27,833 nt of DNA from an uncultured Alphaproteobacteria bacterium (GTDB lineage: Bacteria > Pseudomonadota > Alphaproteobacteria > Rhodobacterales > Rhodobacteraceae): NCBI GenBank assembly GCA_902580265.1, contig CACHJY010000015.1, forward strand, positions 1 through 27,833, written 5' to 3'. Positions 20,257 to 27,833 of the stretch are shown piece by piece. The notes under the pieces are model-generated. The model was not told the origin of the DNA. It searched no databases and was given only the letters and a program-made list of their open reading frames with translations. The position numbers and the translations under genes are program-made. The first letter of the stretch is position 1. Each line of letters begins with the position of its first letter.

Positions 20257-21315
20257 TCAGCTCAGGCCTTGTAGATGTTTTTTGGTTTTTGTTATTGCAA
20301 TAACTTTAAAAAGGGAACCCATTTCACCAGGATCAATTAGTCTCTTTACTTCGGAGTCGACTGTTTCTGCTATGGCTGAGCTGACATTTTTGGTTAAGCT
20401 TTTTAAACGTTCCTTTATTCCAAGTTCGAGCAGAAATTTTTGTTGTTCTCTAACCGGCGAAACATATAAATTTTTCTTCCTAGCCATTTCTTTCAGGAGC
20501 TTGAAATTAACGTGTGAACTTAAATCGCTTTGCCCTGGTTTTTCCAAAATGCTTTTAAATTTATGTTTGTTTACGGCTTGAAGGGTATCCCCGATACCTG
20601 AAATGTTTCCATAATCGACCACTAGCAAAACACCATCATATTGAATTAAATGATTGCAAATATTTGAAAAAATCGAGATAGTTTGCTCAGAGTACTCCAG
20701 TGTATCCCCTATCTTGAAATCTGAAAAAACACTGTCACTAGGTACCCAGATTTTATTATCTAGAGTGAAACAGAGTTTACCATTTTTTGTTGTTACTTTT
20801 TTTTCATGCCAGCCCTCGTTACTTCTCACGTATTGGTTTATAGGAAGGGCATCAAAAAATTCATTTGCAATAATTATCTGTGGCTCTAAACTCAAGCATT
20901 TGATATCTGATATCCACTTTACATTTTTATTTTTGAGATTTTCTTTTTGCAGAGTTTTTAGTCTCTCCGATTTTTCCAAAATTGTTATGTCAAGGTCTAT
21001 TTTATTATTGGTAACCCTACAAATAGTCCTAATGGCATCTTTTAGCAGTGTTCCTCTCCCAGATCCAAGCTCTGTTATACATAAGCGTTTTTTATTTATG
21101 AATTGCTGATAAAAACTCAATGCCCACAGTCCTATAAGCTCACCAAATGTTTGAGATATCTCTGGAGAGGTGATGAAGTCACCATTTCTGCCTAATACTT
21201 GATTTGAAGTGTAATATCCATTTTCATCATCCCACAAGCATATTTCCATATATCTTGATAGGCTTATAGGACCACTTTTTTCAATTAAATCTTTTATCTT
21301 TTTTTCAATTTGCAT
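20257..21315 (-). CDS. MidA/NDUFAF7-family SAM-dependent methyltransferase
   Basis: A 352-residue DUF185 protein. Mitochondrial NDUFAF7 dimethylates an arginine of complex I subunit NDUFS2 during assembly; whether bacterial relatives do the same to NuoD is inference. Conserved features are the N-terminal GDFITSPEISQTFGE (45-59), the SAM motif ELGSGRGTL (82-90) and ANEFFDALPINQY. The ATG at 21315 was preferred over the TTG one codon upstream and has an AAGAG ribosome-binding site. It overlaps lgt by 11 bases and is followed one base later by pgeF, an order common in alphaproteobacteria. Confidence 0.9.
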   Translation of the reverse strand: MQIEKKIKDLIEKSGPISLSRYMEICLWDDENGYYTSNQVLGRNGDFITSPEISQTFGELIGLWALSFYQQFINKKRLCITELGSGRGTLLKDAIRTICRVTNNKIDLDITILEKSERLKTLQKENLKNKNVKWISDIKCLSLEPQIIIANEFFDALPINQYVRSNEGWHEKKVTTKNGKLCFTLDNKIWVPSDSVFSDFKIGDTLEYSEQTISIFSNICNHLIQYDGVLLVVDYGNISGIGDTLQAVNKHKFKSILEKPGQSDLSSHVNFKLLKEMARKKNLYVSPVREQQKFLLELGIKERLKSLTKNVSSAIAETVDSEVKRLIDPGEMGSLFKVIAITKTKKHLQGLS

Positions 21316-22210
21316 CAAGATTGCTCTTGGTCACCAGAAGAATCATTAAAAGTCCAAAAATAATCATCGGAACTGTAAGAAGTTGTCCCATTGATACTCC
21401 TATACCTGGGAAAAGCTCCACTACATATCCGTATGGATTTTCATTTGTGATAAAAAAAGCGTCTGGCTCTCTTAGAAATTCAATTGAAAACCTTATAACA
21501 CCATATCCGAGCAAAAAAGAGCCAAAGATGATCCCTGGTTTTTTAAGTGCTTTGTAGAAAAAAACAAGATAATAAAAAATCAGCATTAAAACAATACCCT
21601 CAAAGAACGCTTCATACAATTGTGAGGGATGCCTGAAGCAGGGAATTTCATTTGAGCTTGGACAAAATTGCCCCTGACCTTTTGTAAACTGGATTCCAAA
21701 TGTTGAGGTTGTTGGTTTCCCCCAGAGCTCGCCATTAATAAAATTTGCAATTCTGCCAAAAAACAATCCTGGAGGGGAAGCAAATGCAATCAAATCACCT
21801 AAGGAAAACAAGCTAAGCTTTTTTCTTACGCCAAATAGAATGCCAGATATTAATACTCCTAAAAAGCCCCCGTGAAATGACATGCCGCCTTCCCATATAT
21901 ATATAGTTCTAATGGGATTATCAAAATAATATCCAGGTGCGTAGAATAAGCAATACCCCAACCGACCACCCACAATGATTCCCAAAATCATATAGGTTAT
22001 TAGATCATCTACCTCGGTTCTTTCGATAATACTTTTGCCGGCAAACCATAGGTCTTTATTTCGTACGAGCTTTACCATAAAAAACCAAGCTAAAAGTATA
22101 CCGGCTATATAAGATAAACCATACCATTGAACGTTTAGATGCAACCCTAATAGATTTATAGAAAAGGCGGTCTCACTTATATTCGGATATTGAAATATTT
22201 TTTCCTCCAA
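21305..22210 (-). CDS. lgt: Prolipoprotein diacylglyceryl transferase
   Basis: Inner-membrane enzyme that moves diacylglycerol from phosphatidylglycerol to the lipobox cysteine of prolipoproteins. Signatures are VQWYGLSYIAG, SFHGGFLGVLISG with the essential histidine, the Lgt signature GRIANFINGELWG, the HPSQLYEA loop and FLREPDAF near the C-terminus. Several hydrophobic membrane segments are evident. The start is uncertain: the frame runs up to 22279, past the probable promoter. I give the nearest ordinary codon, TTG at 22210. Family alignment and a perfect GGAGG instead point to the ATA codon at 22198 (297 residues), beginning FQYPNISETAFSI after the initiator. It overlaps midA and is the first gene of the lgt-purK unit. 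Confidence 0.93.
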   Translation of the reverse strand: MEEKIFQYPNISETAFSINLLGLHLNVQWYGLSYIAGILLAWFFMVKLVRNKDLWFAGKSIIERTEVDDLITYMILGIIVGGRLGYCLFYAPGYYFDNPIRTIYIWEGGMSFHGGFLGVLISGILFGVRKKLSLFSLGDLIAFASPPGLFFGRIANFINGELWGKPTTSTFGIQFTKGQGQFCPSSNEIPCFRHPSQLYEAFFEGIVLMLIFYYLVFFYKALKKPGIIFGSFLLGYGVIRFSIEFLREPDAFFITNENPYGYVVELFPGIGVSMGQLLTVPMIIFGLLMILLVTKSNLDAN

Positions 22211-22231
22211 AAAATTAAATTTCCAATTATA
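22204..22231 (-). promoter_or_regulatory. lgt -10 box and Shine-Dalgarno
   Basis: On the minus strand a perfect TATAAT lies at 22226-22231, without a clear -35. GGAGG follows at 22204-22208. A transcript starting near 22219 would have about 20 bases before the ATA at 22198 but only about 9 before the TTG at 22210, which bears on the choice of lgt start. Confidence 0.5.
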
Positions 22232-22273
22232 TTTCTGTTTAGCGTTAAAATATAAAAAATTAAAGGAGAATCG

Positions 22274-22510
22274 ATGCAATTTAAAAACCCATTTATTGAT
22301 AATTTATCTAAAGTAATGACGGATGCATTTGGCGCAGCACATTCGGCTAAAAATGAAGCAGAAAATGTTTTCAAGACCTGGTTAGATGGCTGGTTGGCTG
22401 ACAGAGATTTTGTAACAAGAGAAGAGTTTGAAGCACTTAAGCTAAGTGTGGAAGAATTAAGGAATAAAAGTAAACCTTCCGCAAAAAGAAAGAAGAATTT
22501 GAAAAGCTAA
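22274..22510 (+). CDS. ubiK: UbiK-family accessory factor (BMFP domain)
   Basis: A 78-residue protein matching the UbiK/YqiC family, which in E. coli helps the aerobic ubiquinone biosynthesis complex, binds membranes and forms a coiled-coil trimer. The N-terminus reads NPFIDNLSKVMTDAFG, then an amphipathic helix, the conserved DFVTREEFEALK and a C-terminal coiled coil with a lysine-rich tail. The ATG at 22274 has a good AAAGGAG site five bases upstream. It is transcribed divergently from lgt with a spacer of about 63 bp, an arrangement frequent in alphaproteobacteria. The upstream AT-rich sequence has a TATAAA at 22251-22256 that may be the -10. Confidence 0.85.
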   Translation: MQFKNPFIDNLSKVMTDAFGAAHSAKNEAENVFKTWLDGWLADRDFVTREEFEALKLSVEELRNKSKPSAKRKKNLKS

Positions 22511-22611
22511 TATTCACAAGATATAGTGCATATGAGGCAAAAATTTCTAATTGTAGTAGAGATTTCTAAATTTTGTGGGTATACTGACAAAAAAAGAGGA
22601 GCAGTAACCCT
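22511..22611 (+). promoter_or_regulatory. Probable promoter upstream of the YbjN gene
   Basis: TATACT at 22580-22585 is a good -10, but no clear -35 lies 16-18 bases before it. Two copies of ATTTCTAA (22543-22550 and 22562-22569), 19 bases apart, lie upstream and could be spaced half-sites or chance. GAGGAG at 22596-22601 is the ribosome-binding site, ten bases before the ATG. Confidence 0.35.
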
Positions 22612-23115
22612 ATGACACGAGCAACGTCAATTATATTTTTAGATGAAACGCATCCAATAGATGCCCTGGAACTAATAGCGCATGAAGAAAATTGGGAATT
22701 CGCTAGAGAAGACGATAATGAGATAATCGTTAGGATAGATGGGGGTTGGAAAAAGTACACTGTCACTGCTAGCTGGAATGTATCACGAAACCTCTTTAAG
22801 ACGATTTGTACATTTGAAATGATGCCACCAAGAAAAAAGCTAGTAAAGCTCTATGAAACTATCAATTTAGTTAATAGTAGTGATGTAGATGGTAGCTTTA
22901 CCTATGACAATGGCGAACAAGTAATGAATTATAACACGAACATATTATTTTCGGACGAATTAATTATTTCCAATACAGAGCTTAGAGATTGGATAAAATC
23001 TTCTGTTGAAATAACTGAAAAGTTTTATCCGACCTTCCAAAAGAGCTGCTGGGGAGAAGTAATGCCAAAAGATGCTATGTCGGCAGCTTTTGGAAAAATA
23101 GCAGGTCACGCTTAG
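22612..23115 (+). CDS. YbjN domain-containing protein
   Basis: A 167-residue protein of the YbjN family, whose fold resembles the type III secretion chaperone-like superfamily. E. coli YbjN overproduction affects motility, stress and metabolism, but the molecular function is unknown. The N-terminal strand and helix (HPIDALELIAHEENWEF), the central beta sheet (WKKYTVTASWNVSRNLFKT) and the long C-terminal helices are intact. The first gene of a probable YbjN-proC-csaA-dehydrogenase unit, 10 bp ahead of proC. This pairing with proC is common in alphaproteobacteria and suggests a link in expression, not a proven functional one. Confidence 0.82.
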   Translation: MTRATSIIFLDETHPIDALELIAHEENWEFAREDDNEIIVRIDGGWKKYTVTASWNVSRNLFKTICTFEMMPPRKKLVKLYETINLVNSSDVDGSFTYDNGEQVMNYNTNILFSDELIISNTELRDWIKSSVEITEKFYPTFQKSCWGEVMPKDAMSAAFGKIAGHA

Positions 23116-23125
23116 GTAAATATAA

Positions 23126-23950
23126 GTGACTGCAGAAAAGAAAATTAATAAACGAATTAAAATTATTGGTTGTGGTAAAATGGCGTCTGCAATTTTGGAT
23201 GCATGGTTAAAAAAATCAATATCTCCCCAAAATATTTACGTGGACGATCCCAAACCCTCTGAGTGGCTACTTGAAAAAAAGAAACAAGGGCTGAATATAA
23301 ATACCAAAGCGGATTTATCATTTGATTATTGCTTTATAGGCGTAAAACCTCAGTCTCTTGATGAAATTAAATTAGAGCTTAAGACGCTTTCCAAAAAAAA
23401 CGTTACTTTTGTTTCAATGCTTGCAGGGATTAAAATAAATAGACTAGAAGGTATTATTGGCAAAGACGAGTCAATTGTAAGGATAATGCCTAACTTACCT
23501 GCAGAGATACTAAAAGGGGTTACAGCGGTTAAAGAGAATGAAAGGGTTGAACCGAAGCAGTCAAAGAATTTGGCTATATTATTAGAGGCCTTTGGGGAAA
23601 CAGTAAAATTTTCTGAAGAGAGTAAATTTGATGCTGTTACAGCAATTTCAGGTTCGGGCCCGGCCTACATTTTTCTAATTGCTGAGTTGATGACAGAGGT
23701 TGGTATTAACTTGGGTCTTTCTTACGATGAAGCTTTTAAATTAGTAAAGCATACAATCGATGGTGCTGGAAGCTTAATAGTCAATTCATCATTGGAGCCC
23801 CAAAAATTAAGGGAAAACGTGACCAGTCCTGGTGGAACGACCCATGAGGCATTGACCGTAATGATGAATAAGGCCAATGGTCTGCCAAAAATTTTCTCAA
23901 CGGCAATAAAAGCAGCGGCGCAAAGGTCAAAAGAATTAAGTAAAGTTTAA
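23126..23950 (+). CDS. proC: Pyrroline-5-carboxylate reductase
   Basis: Last step of proline synthesis, reducing P5C with NAD(P)H. The Rossmann motif GCGKMA is at 15-20 of the 274 residues. MPNLPAE (121-127), SGSGPAY (175-181) and the substrate-binding VTSPGGTTHEAL (232-243) complete the pattern, and the C-terminal helices form the dimer interface. The GTG at 23126 is the start with an AGG about ten bases upstream; no ATG precedes the dinucleotide-binding motif. It lies 10 bp after the YbjN gene and 45 bp before csaA. Confidence 0.96.
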   Translation: MTAEKKINKRIKIIGCGKMASAILDAWLKKSISPQNIYVDDPKPSEWLLEKKKQGLNINTKADLSFDYCFIGVKPQSLDEIKLELKTLSKKNVTFVSMLAGIKINRLEGIIGKDESIVRIMPNLPAEILKGVTAVKENERVEPKQSKNLAILLEAFGETVKFSEESKFDAVTAISGSGPAYIFLIAELMTEVGINLGLSYDEAFKLVKHTIDGAGSLIVNSSLEPQKLRENVTSPGGTTHEALTVMMNKANGLPKIFSTAIKAAAQRSKELSKV

Positions 23951-23995
23951 ACTTTTAGTTAATGCTTTAAATCTGAAATTTTGTTACTTTTAGGA

Positions 23996-24322
23996 ATGCC
24001 GGATTTTTTTGAAACAGAATTGAGAGTGGGAGAGATCGTTAAAGCTGAAATTTTTAAGGAAGCAAAAAAACCAGCATACAAACTATGGATAAATTTTGGG
24101 GACGCATTGGGGATTAAAACTTCATCTGCTCAGATTACATCTCTTTATACAACTCAGATGCTCCTAGGAAAGTTGGTAATAGCTGTGACAAATGTCGAGC
24201 CTAAACAAGTTGGGCCGTTTATCTCAGAAGTCTTGGTACTTGGCGTTGATGGCAAAAAGAGTGGTGATATAATTTTAATCGCACCTGAAGAAAAAGCTGA
24301 CATTGGTAGTAGGGTTCATTAA
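23996..24322 (+). CDS. csaA: CsaA-like tRNA-binding protein
   Basis: A 108-residue single EMAP II/OB-fold protein like Bacillus subtilis CsaA, which binds tRNA and has been reported to act as an export chaperone. The family core is clear: LRVGEIVKAE, KKPAYKLWINFG, GIKTSSAQIT and the closing QVGPFISEVLVLG. I chose the ATG at 23996, which gives the usual N-terminus; the TTG at 23981 adds five hydrophobic residues without support. The AGGA before the ATG is immediately adjacent, too close to be an ideal ribosome-binding site. The gene is 14 bp ahead of the dehydrogenase gene. Confidence 0.88.
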   Translation: MPDFFETELRVGEIVKAEIFKEAKKPAYKLWINFGDALGIKTSSAQITSLYTTQMLLGKLVIAVTNVEPKQVGPFISEVLVLGVDGKKSGDIILIAPEEKADIGSRVH

Positions 24323-24336
24323 GAGAGACCAGTTAA

Positions 24337-25293
24337 ATGAAACCAAAAATAATTGTCACTAGAGATATACCCGAAGAAGTCGAGACAAAGCTAAAAGAAT
24401 ATTTTCGAGTTTCATTCAATCGTGAAGATAAAGTTTTTACTAAAGATATATTAAGAAAAGCGATGGAAAATGCCGACGGTATAGTCTGTACTGTGACTGA
24501 CAATATTACAGATGAGCTTCTTGATCTTCCAAAGAAGAAAGTGAAAATTATCGCAAATATCGGCGTGGGCGTAGATCATATAGATTTAAAATCAGCCAAG
24601 GAAAATAATGTTATTATCACAAATACTCCCGACGTATTGACGGAAGCTACCGTTGATGTAGCTACACTTTTACTTCTATCTGTTACACGAAACGCATTCC
24701 TATTAGAAAAAATATTGCGACAGGGTGAGTGGAAAGGGTTTTCGTTAACAGAGAATCTGGGAGTAGATGTTCGAGGAAAAGTTCTTGGAATTGTAGGAAT
24801 GGGAAGAATTGGTAAAGCTTTTGCAAAACGTGTTCATGAGGTATTTGGTATGAAAGTCCTTTACTATAACCGCTCCCCTGTGAAGGAACTTACATTTGAG
24901 GCAAGTGTTCGTTTTGACTTAGATGCCTTGTTGAAAGAGAGCGATGTAATTTCCTTGCATCTTTCAAGCGATGAGGGAAATAAAAACTTTATTTCTAAGA
25001 GCAGAATGCAGAAAATCAGATCCTCGTCATTTTTAATAAATACGTCAAGGGGAGATGTTATAGACCAAATGGCACTTATAGATTTGCTAGAAAACAAAAA
25101 ACTTGCCGGTGCTGGGCTAGACGTCTTCCTTAATGAACCAAATGTTCCTCTTAGACTAAGGCGGTTATCAAATGTGACTCTGTACCCTCACATAGGTTCG
25201 GCTACCCATGAAACAAGAACAAAAATGGGACTGTTGGCAGTAGAAAATTTAATAGCATTTTTTAATGAAAAACAGGTTATTAATCAGTTATAA
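24337..25293 (+). CDS. D-2-hydroxyacid dehydrogenase (glyoxylate/hydroxypyruvate reductase type)
   Basis: A 318-residue member of the D-isomer-specific 2-hydroxyacid dehydrogenases, closest in style to D-glycerate dehydrogenase/GhrB. The nucleotide fold has GMGRIG (154-159), followed at the end of the second strand by YNRS, an arginine arrangement usually associated with NADPH preference. Catalytic residues are R238 (TSRGD), E267 (LNEPN) and H285 (YPHIGSA). It probably reduces hydroxypyruvate or glyoxylate. The ATG at 24337 has AAGAGAGA upstream. The last codons overlap the end of convergent carB by 14 bases. Exact substrate cannot be read from sequence. Confidence 0.9.
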   Translation: MKPKIIVTRDIPEEVETKLKEYFRVSFNREDKVFTKDILRKAMENADGIVCTVTDNITDELLDLPKKKVKIIANIGVGVDHIDLKSAKENNVIITNTPDVLTEATVDVATLLLLSVTRNAFLLEKILRQGEWKGFSLTENLGVDVRGKVLGIVGMGRIGKAFAKRVHEVFGMKVLYYNRSPVKELTFEASVRFDLDALLKESDVISLHLSSDEGNKNFISKSRMQKIRSSSFLINTSRGDVIDQMALIDLLENKKLAGAGLDVFLNEPNVPLRLRRLSNVTLYPHIGSATHETRTKMGLLAVENLIAFFNEKQVINQL

Positions 25294-27833
25294 GCTGTGA
25301 ATGATATTCTTGTATGGCCTTTACTAATATCTTACCACCGATATTTTTCTTAAGGCTGTGTATAGTAGCAATAATTCCTCGAGCGGTAGTATAGTATGGA
25401 ATCTTATTATTCAATGCCAAAGCTCGAATGTCTTTGCTATCTTCAATCGATTGTTTGCCCTCAGTAGTATTCATAACAATATCTATTTTTTTATCTTTCA
25501 GTAAATCCGCGATATTTGGCCGTCCCTCAAAGACTTTCTTTACAAATGAACTGCCAACCCCCTCCTTATCTAAGAAGGATTTTGTTCCCTTTGTGGCGAT
25601 AATTTTAAACCCGACCTTCTTAAGAATTTTACACGCGTCTCCCATCTTTTTAGTTTTATCTTCATTTCTAATTGATAGAAATACCGTGCCAGATTTAGGA
25701 AACTGCATGCCGGCCGAAATCTGTGATTTGAAAAACGCTCCCTCAAAGTTGTTGGCAATACCCATTACTTCTCCGGTTGAACGCATTTCAGGGGTTAAAA
25801 CTGTATCACTACCAGGTAGCCTATCGAAGGGTAATACAGCCTCCTTCACGGCTACATAATTCAAATCTTTTTTGTGAAAAGATAAATTGGATAGCTTTTG
25901 ACCGATCATTAATTTTGCAGCTATATTAGCTACTGGTATTCCTGTTGTTTTAGAGATGAACGGAATTGTTCTGCTGGCCCGCGGGTTTACTTCTAATACA
26001 TATATATTGTTATCTTTTACTGCAAATTGAATATTCATTAGCCCCACTACGTTTAATTCCTTGGCAAGGAGAGAAGATTGAAACTCTATCTTCTCAATTA
26101 TGTTCTTCCCAAGAGAGTGTGGCGGTAAGGAGCAAGCACTGTCTCCAGAATGAACCCCCGCCTCTTCGATATGCTCCATGATACCTGCAACAAAACAATC
26201 TTCTCCATCACTAATTAAGTCTACATCGACCTCTATCGCAGCACCCAAATAACTGTCTAACAAAAGTGGTGTTTTACTACTAATTTCTATGTCTGAGTCT
26301 AAATATTTTTTTAATTGCATTGAGTCATGAATTATTTCCATTGAGCGACCCCCTATGACAAATGAGGGTCTAGCAATTATTGGATAACTGAGATACTCAG
26401 CAGCCTCTATTGCATTAGATTTTTTACTTGCCGTTGTATTTTCGGGTTGTTTTAGATTTAACTTCTCAATGACTTCTTTGAACAGTTTTCGATCTTCTGA
26501 AACTTTTATGGATTTGGATGTTGTTCCTAAAATTTTAACACCTTTTGCATCAAGATCATCAGCTAATTTGAGAGGTGTCTGTCCTCCATACTGCACTATA
26601 ACACCAGTCAAATTCCCACTTTTCTTTTCTTTTTCAATTATATTGATAACGGACTCTAGGTTTAAAGGTTCGAAGTAAAGTTTGTCAGAAGTATCAAAGT
26701 CGGTGGAGACAGTTTCGGGATTACAATTAACCATGATAGTTTCAATGCCTTCTTCGCTAAGCGAGAAAGAAGCATGACAGCAACAGTAATCAAATTCGAT
26801 ACCTTGACCAATTCTGTTGGGTCCACTGCCAAGGATTATTACTTTGTCTCTATTGGAAGGTTGAGCTTCACATATTTGGCTGGTAAAAGTTGACAAGTCA
26901 TAGGTAGAGTATAAGTACGCGGCTTCGGACTGAAACTCGCCACCGCAGGTATCAATTCGCTTATAAACTGGAAATATACCGTAGTTTTGTCTCTTATATT
27001 GAATGTTATCTAAAGAAGTAGACAACAATTCAGCTATTCTTTCATCACTAAAACCCCTAGACTTTGCCCCGATCAACATCTCCTGAGGAATATCTGGCCC
27101 GGAGTCTGAAATACTTTTTTCAAATAGAATAAGTTCTTCAATTTGACTTAAAAACCATTTGTCGATTCGCGTTATTTTATAAATGTCGTCGAGGGTGAAG
27201 CCAATTCTAAAAGCCTGCCCTATATGAAAAATTTTGTCAGGAGTATTTGCCGATAGTTTCTTGTAAAGCCCAGGCTTATCCATTTCACTATTTATAGTGG
27301 TAAGCCCATTAGTATTATTTTCAAGAGAGTTTAAAGCTTTTTGCATACTTTCCTGGAAAGTTGCTCCAATAGCCATAACCTCTCCAACTGATTTCATTGA
27401 TGTACCAAGTTCATTTGACACAGACGGAAATTTTTCAAATGCGAAACGAGGTATTTTAGTTACAACATAATCTATTGTTGGTTCGAAGCTCGCGGGGGTA
27501 GTTTTTGTTATATCATTTTGCAACTCATCAAGTGTGTAGCCAATAGCTAGTTTTGCAGCAACTTTAGCTATTGGGAAGCCTGTTGCTTTTGACGCCAGAG
27601 CAGATGATCTAGAGACCCTCGGATTCATTTCAATAATTAGCATTTCACCAGTTTGTGGGTTTACTGCCCACTGCACATTAGACCCTCCAGTTTCAACACC
27701 GATTTCTTTTAAAACTTCTAAAGAGTTGTTACGCATTGTCTGAAACTCTTTATCAGTGAGCGTCATCGCGGGCGCTACAGTTATGCTATCGCCTGTATGA
27801 ACTCCCATTGGATCAATGTTTTCAATTGAGCAG
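25280..27833 (-). CDS. carB: Carbamoyl-phosphate synthase large subunit (5' partial)
   Basis: Makes carbamoyl phosphate from glutamine-derived ammonia, bicarbonate and two ATP for arginine and pyrimidine synthesis. The frame stays open to the window edge ([16 protein letters not shown] just inside it), so the N-terminal quarter or so of the roughly 1,080-residue protein is missing. Present are the rest of the first ATP-grasp domain ([20 protein letters not shown]), the oligomerisation domain ([12 protein letters not shown]), the second half with [28 protein letters not shown] and [15 protein letters not shown], and the C-terminal MGS-like allosteric domain beginning near [13 protein letters not shown]. 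The internal ATG at 27808 is not the start. The stop overlaps the convergent dehydrogenase gene. Confidence 0.97.
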   Translation of the reverse strand, partial: CSIENIDPMGVHTGDSITVAPAMTLTDKEFQTMRNNSLEVLKEIGVETGGSNVQWAVNPQTGEMLIIEMNPRVSRSSALASKATGFPIAKVAAKLAIGYTLDELQNDITKTTPASFEPTIDYVVTKIPRFAFEKFPSVSNELGTSMKSVGEVMAIGATFQESMQKALNSLENNTNGLTTINSEMDKPGLYKKLSANTPDKIFHIGQAFRIGFTLDDIYKITRIDKWFLSQIEELILFEKSISDSGPDIPQEMLIGAKSRGFSDERIAELLSTSLDNIQYKRQNYGIFPVYKRIDTCGGEFQSEAAYLYSTYDLSTFTSQICEAQPSNRDKVIILGSGPNRIGQGIEFDYCCCHASFSLSEEGIETIMVNCNPETVSTDFDTSDKLYFEPLNLESVINIIEKEKKSGNLTGVIVQYGGQTPLKLADDLDAKGVKILGTTSKSIKVSEDRKLFKEVIEKLNLKQPENTTASKKSNAIEAAEYLSYPIIARPSFVIGGRSMEIIHDSMQLKKYLDSDIEISSKTPLLLDSYLGAAIEVDVDLISDGEDCFVAGIMEHIEEAGVHSGDSACSLPPHSLGKNIIEKIEFQSSLLAKELNVVGLMNIQFAVKDNNIYVLEVNPRASRTIPFISKTTGIPVANIAAKLMIGQKLSNLSFHKKDLNYVAVKEAVLPFDRLPGSDTVLTPEMRSTGEVMGIANNFEGAFFKSQISAGMQFPKSGTVFLSIRNEDKTKKMGDACKILKKVGFKIIATKGTKSFLDKEGVGSSFVKKVFEGRPNIADLLKDKKIDIVMNTTEGKQSIEDSKDIRALALNNKIPYYTTARGIIATIHSLKKNIGGKILVKAIQEYHSQLITD

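Noticed and set aside
20654..21109. Possible antisense gene within midA
   Set aside because: The 151-codon open frame on the plus strand has no recognisable domain, lies wholly inside a well-supported gene and is explained by codon bias in an AT-rich genome.
25428..25859. Possible antisense gene within carB
   Set aside because: The 143-codon plus-strand frame shows no family features and overlaps conserved carB sequence.

Overview
The window is a gene-dense, clearly AT-rich stretch of bacterial chromosome, almost certainly from an alphaproteobacterium. The grounds are an F1-only ATP synthase operon (atpHAGDC with no F0 genes beside it), a MotB/OmpA-like peptidoglycan-binding protein, a TIGR01459-type HAD protein next to ribF, the ubiK / lgt-midA-pgeF arrangement, and a YbjN-proC pair. 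The short spacers, many overlapping genes and AT richness suggest a small free-living, perhaps marine, lineage; that part is inference. No RNA gene, mobile element, CRISPR array or phage gene was found, and no gene-free stretch exceeds 300 bases.

Layout. 1-662 (+): 3' end of an OmpA/MotB-like gene. 663-3806 (-): clpA and gloB. 3886-4638 (+): a methyltransferase divergent from gloB. 4764-9618 (+): atpHAGDC, followed by a TetA-like MFS transporter (9656-10855). 10865-14757 (-): HAD protein, MaoC-like dehydratase, ribF, ycgN-like gene and prs, listed in order of transcription. 14987-16964 (+): groES-groEL, ending in a strong terminator. 16998-22210 (-): lgt-midA-pgeF-trxB-purE-purK, six genes packed as one probable operon. 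22274-25293 (+): ubiK, YbjN family gene, proC, csaA and a D-2-hydroxyacid dehydrogenase. 25280-27833 (-): carB, cut off by the window end.

The genes are mostly core housekeeping: energy conservation (F1-ATPase, UbiK, MidA), proteostasis (ClpA, GroESL, TrxB, perhaps CsaA), nucleotide supply (Prs, PurE, PurK, CarB, and possibly PgeF), FAD synthesis (RibF), lipoprotein maturation (Lgt), proline synthesis (ProC), and detoxification or C2-C3 metabolism (GloB, hydroxypyruvate/glyoxylate reductase).

I found no convincing new multi-gene system. The observations most worth a second look are: lgt, whose family-like N-terminus, Shine-Dalgarno and -10 box all point to an ATA start codon; a groEL terminator whose loop holds the purK stop codon; a perfect 17-bp palindrome just before prs; and the groESL leader, which lacks a CIRCE operator but has two competing small hairpins.
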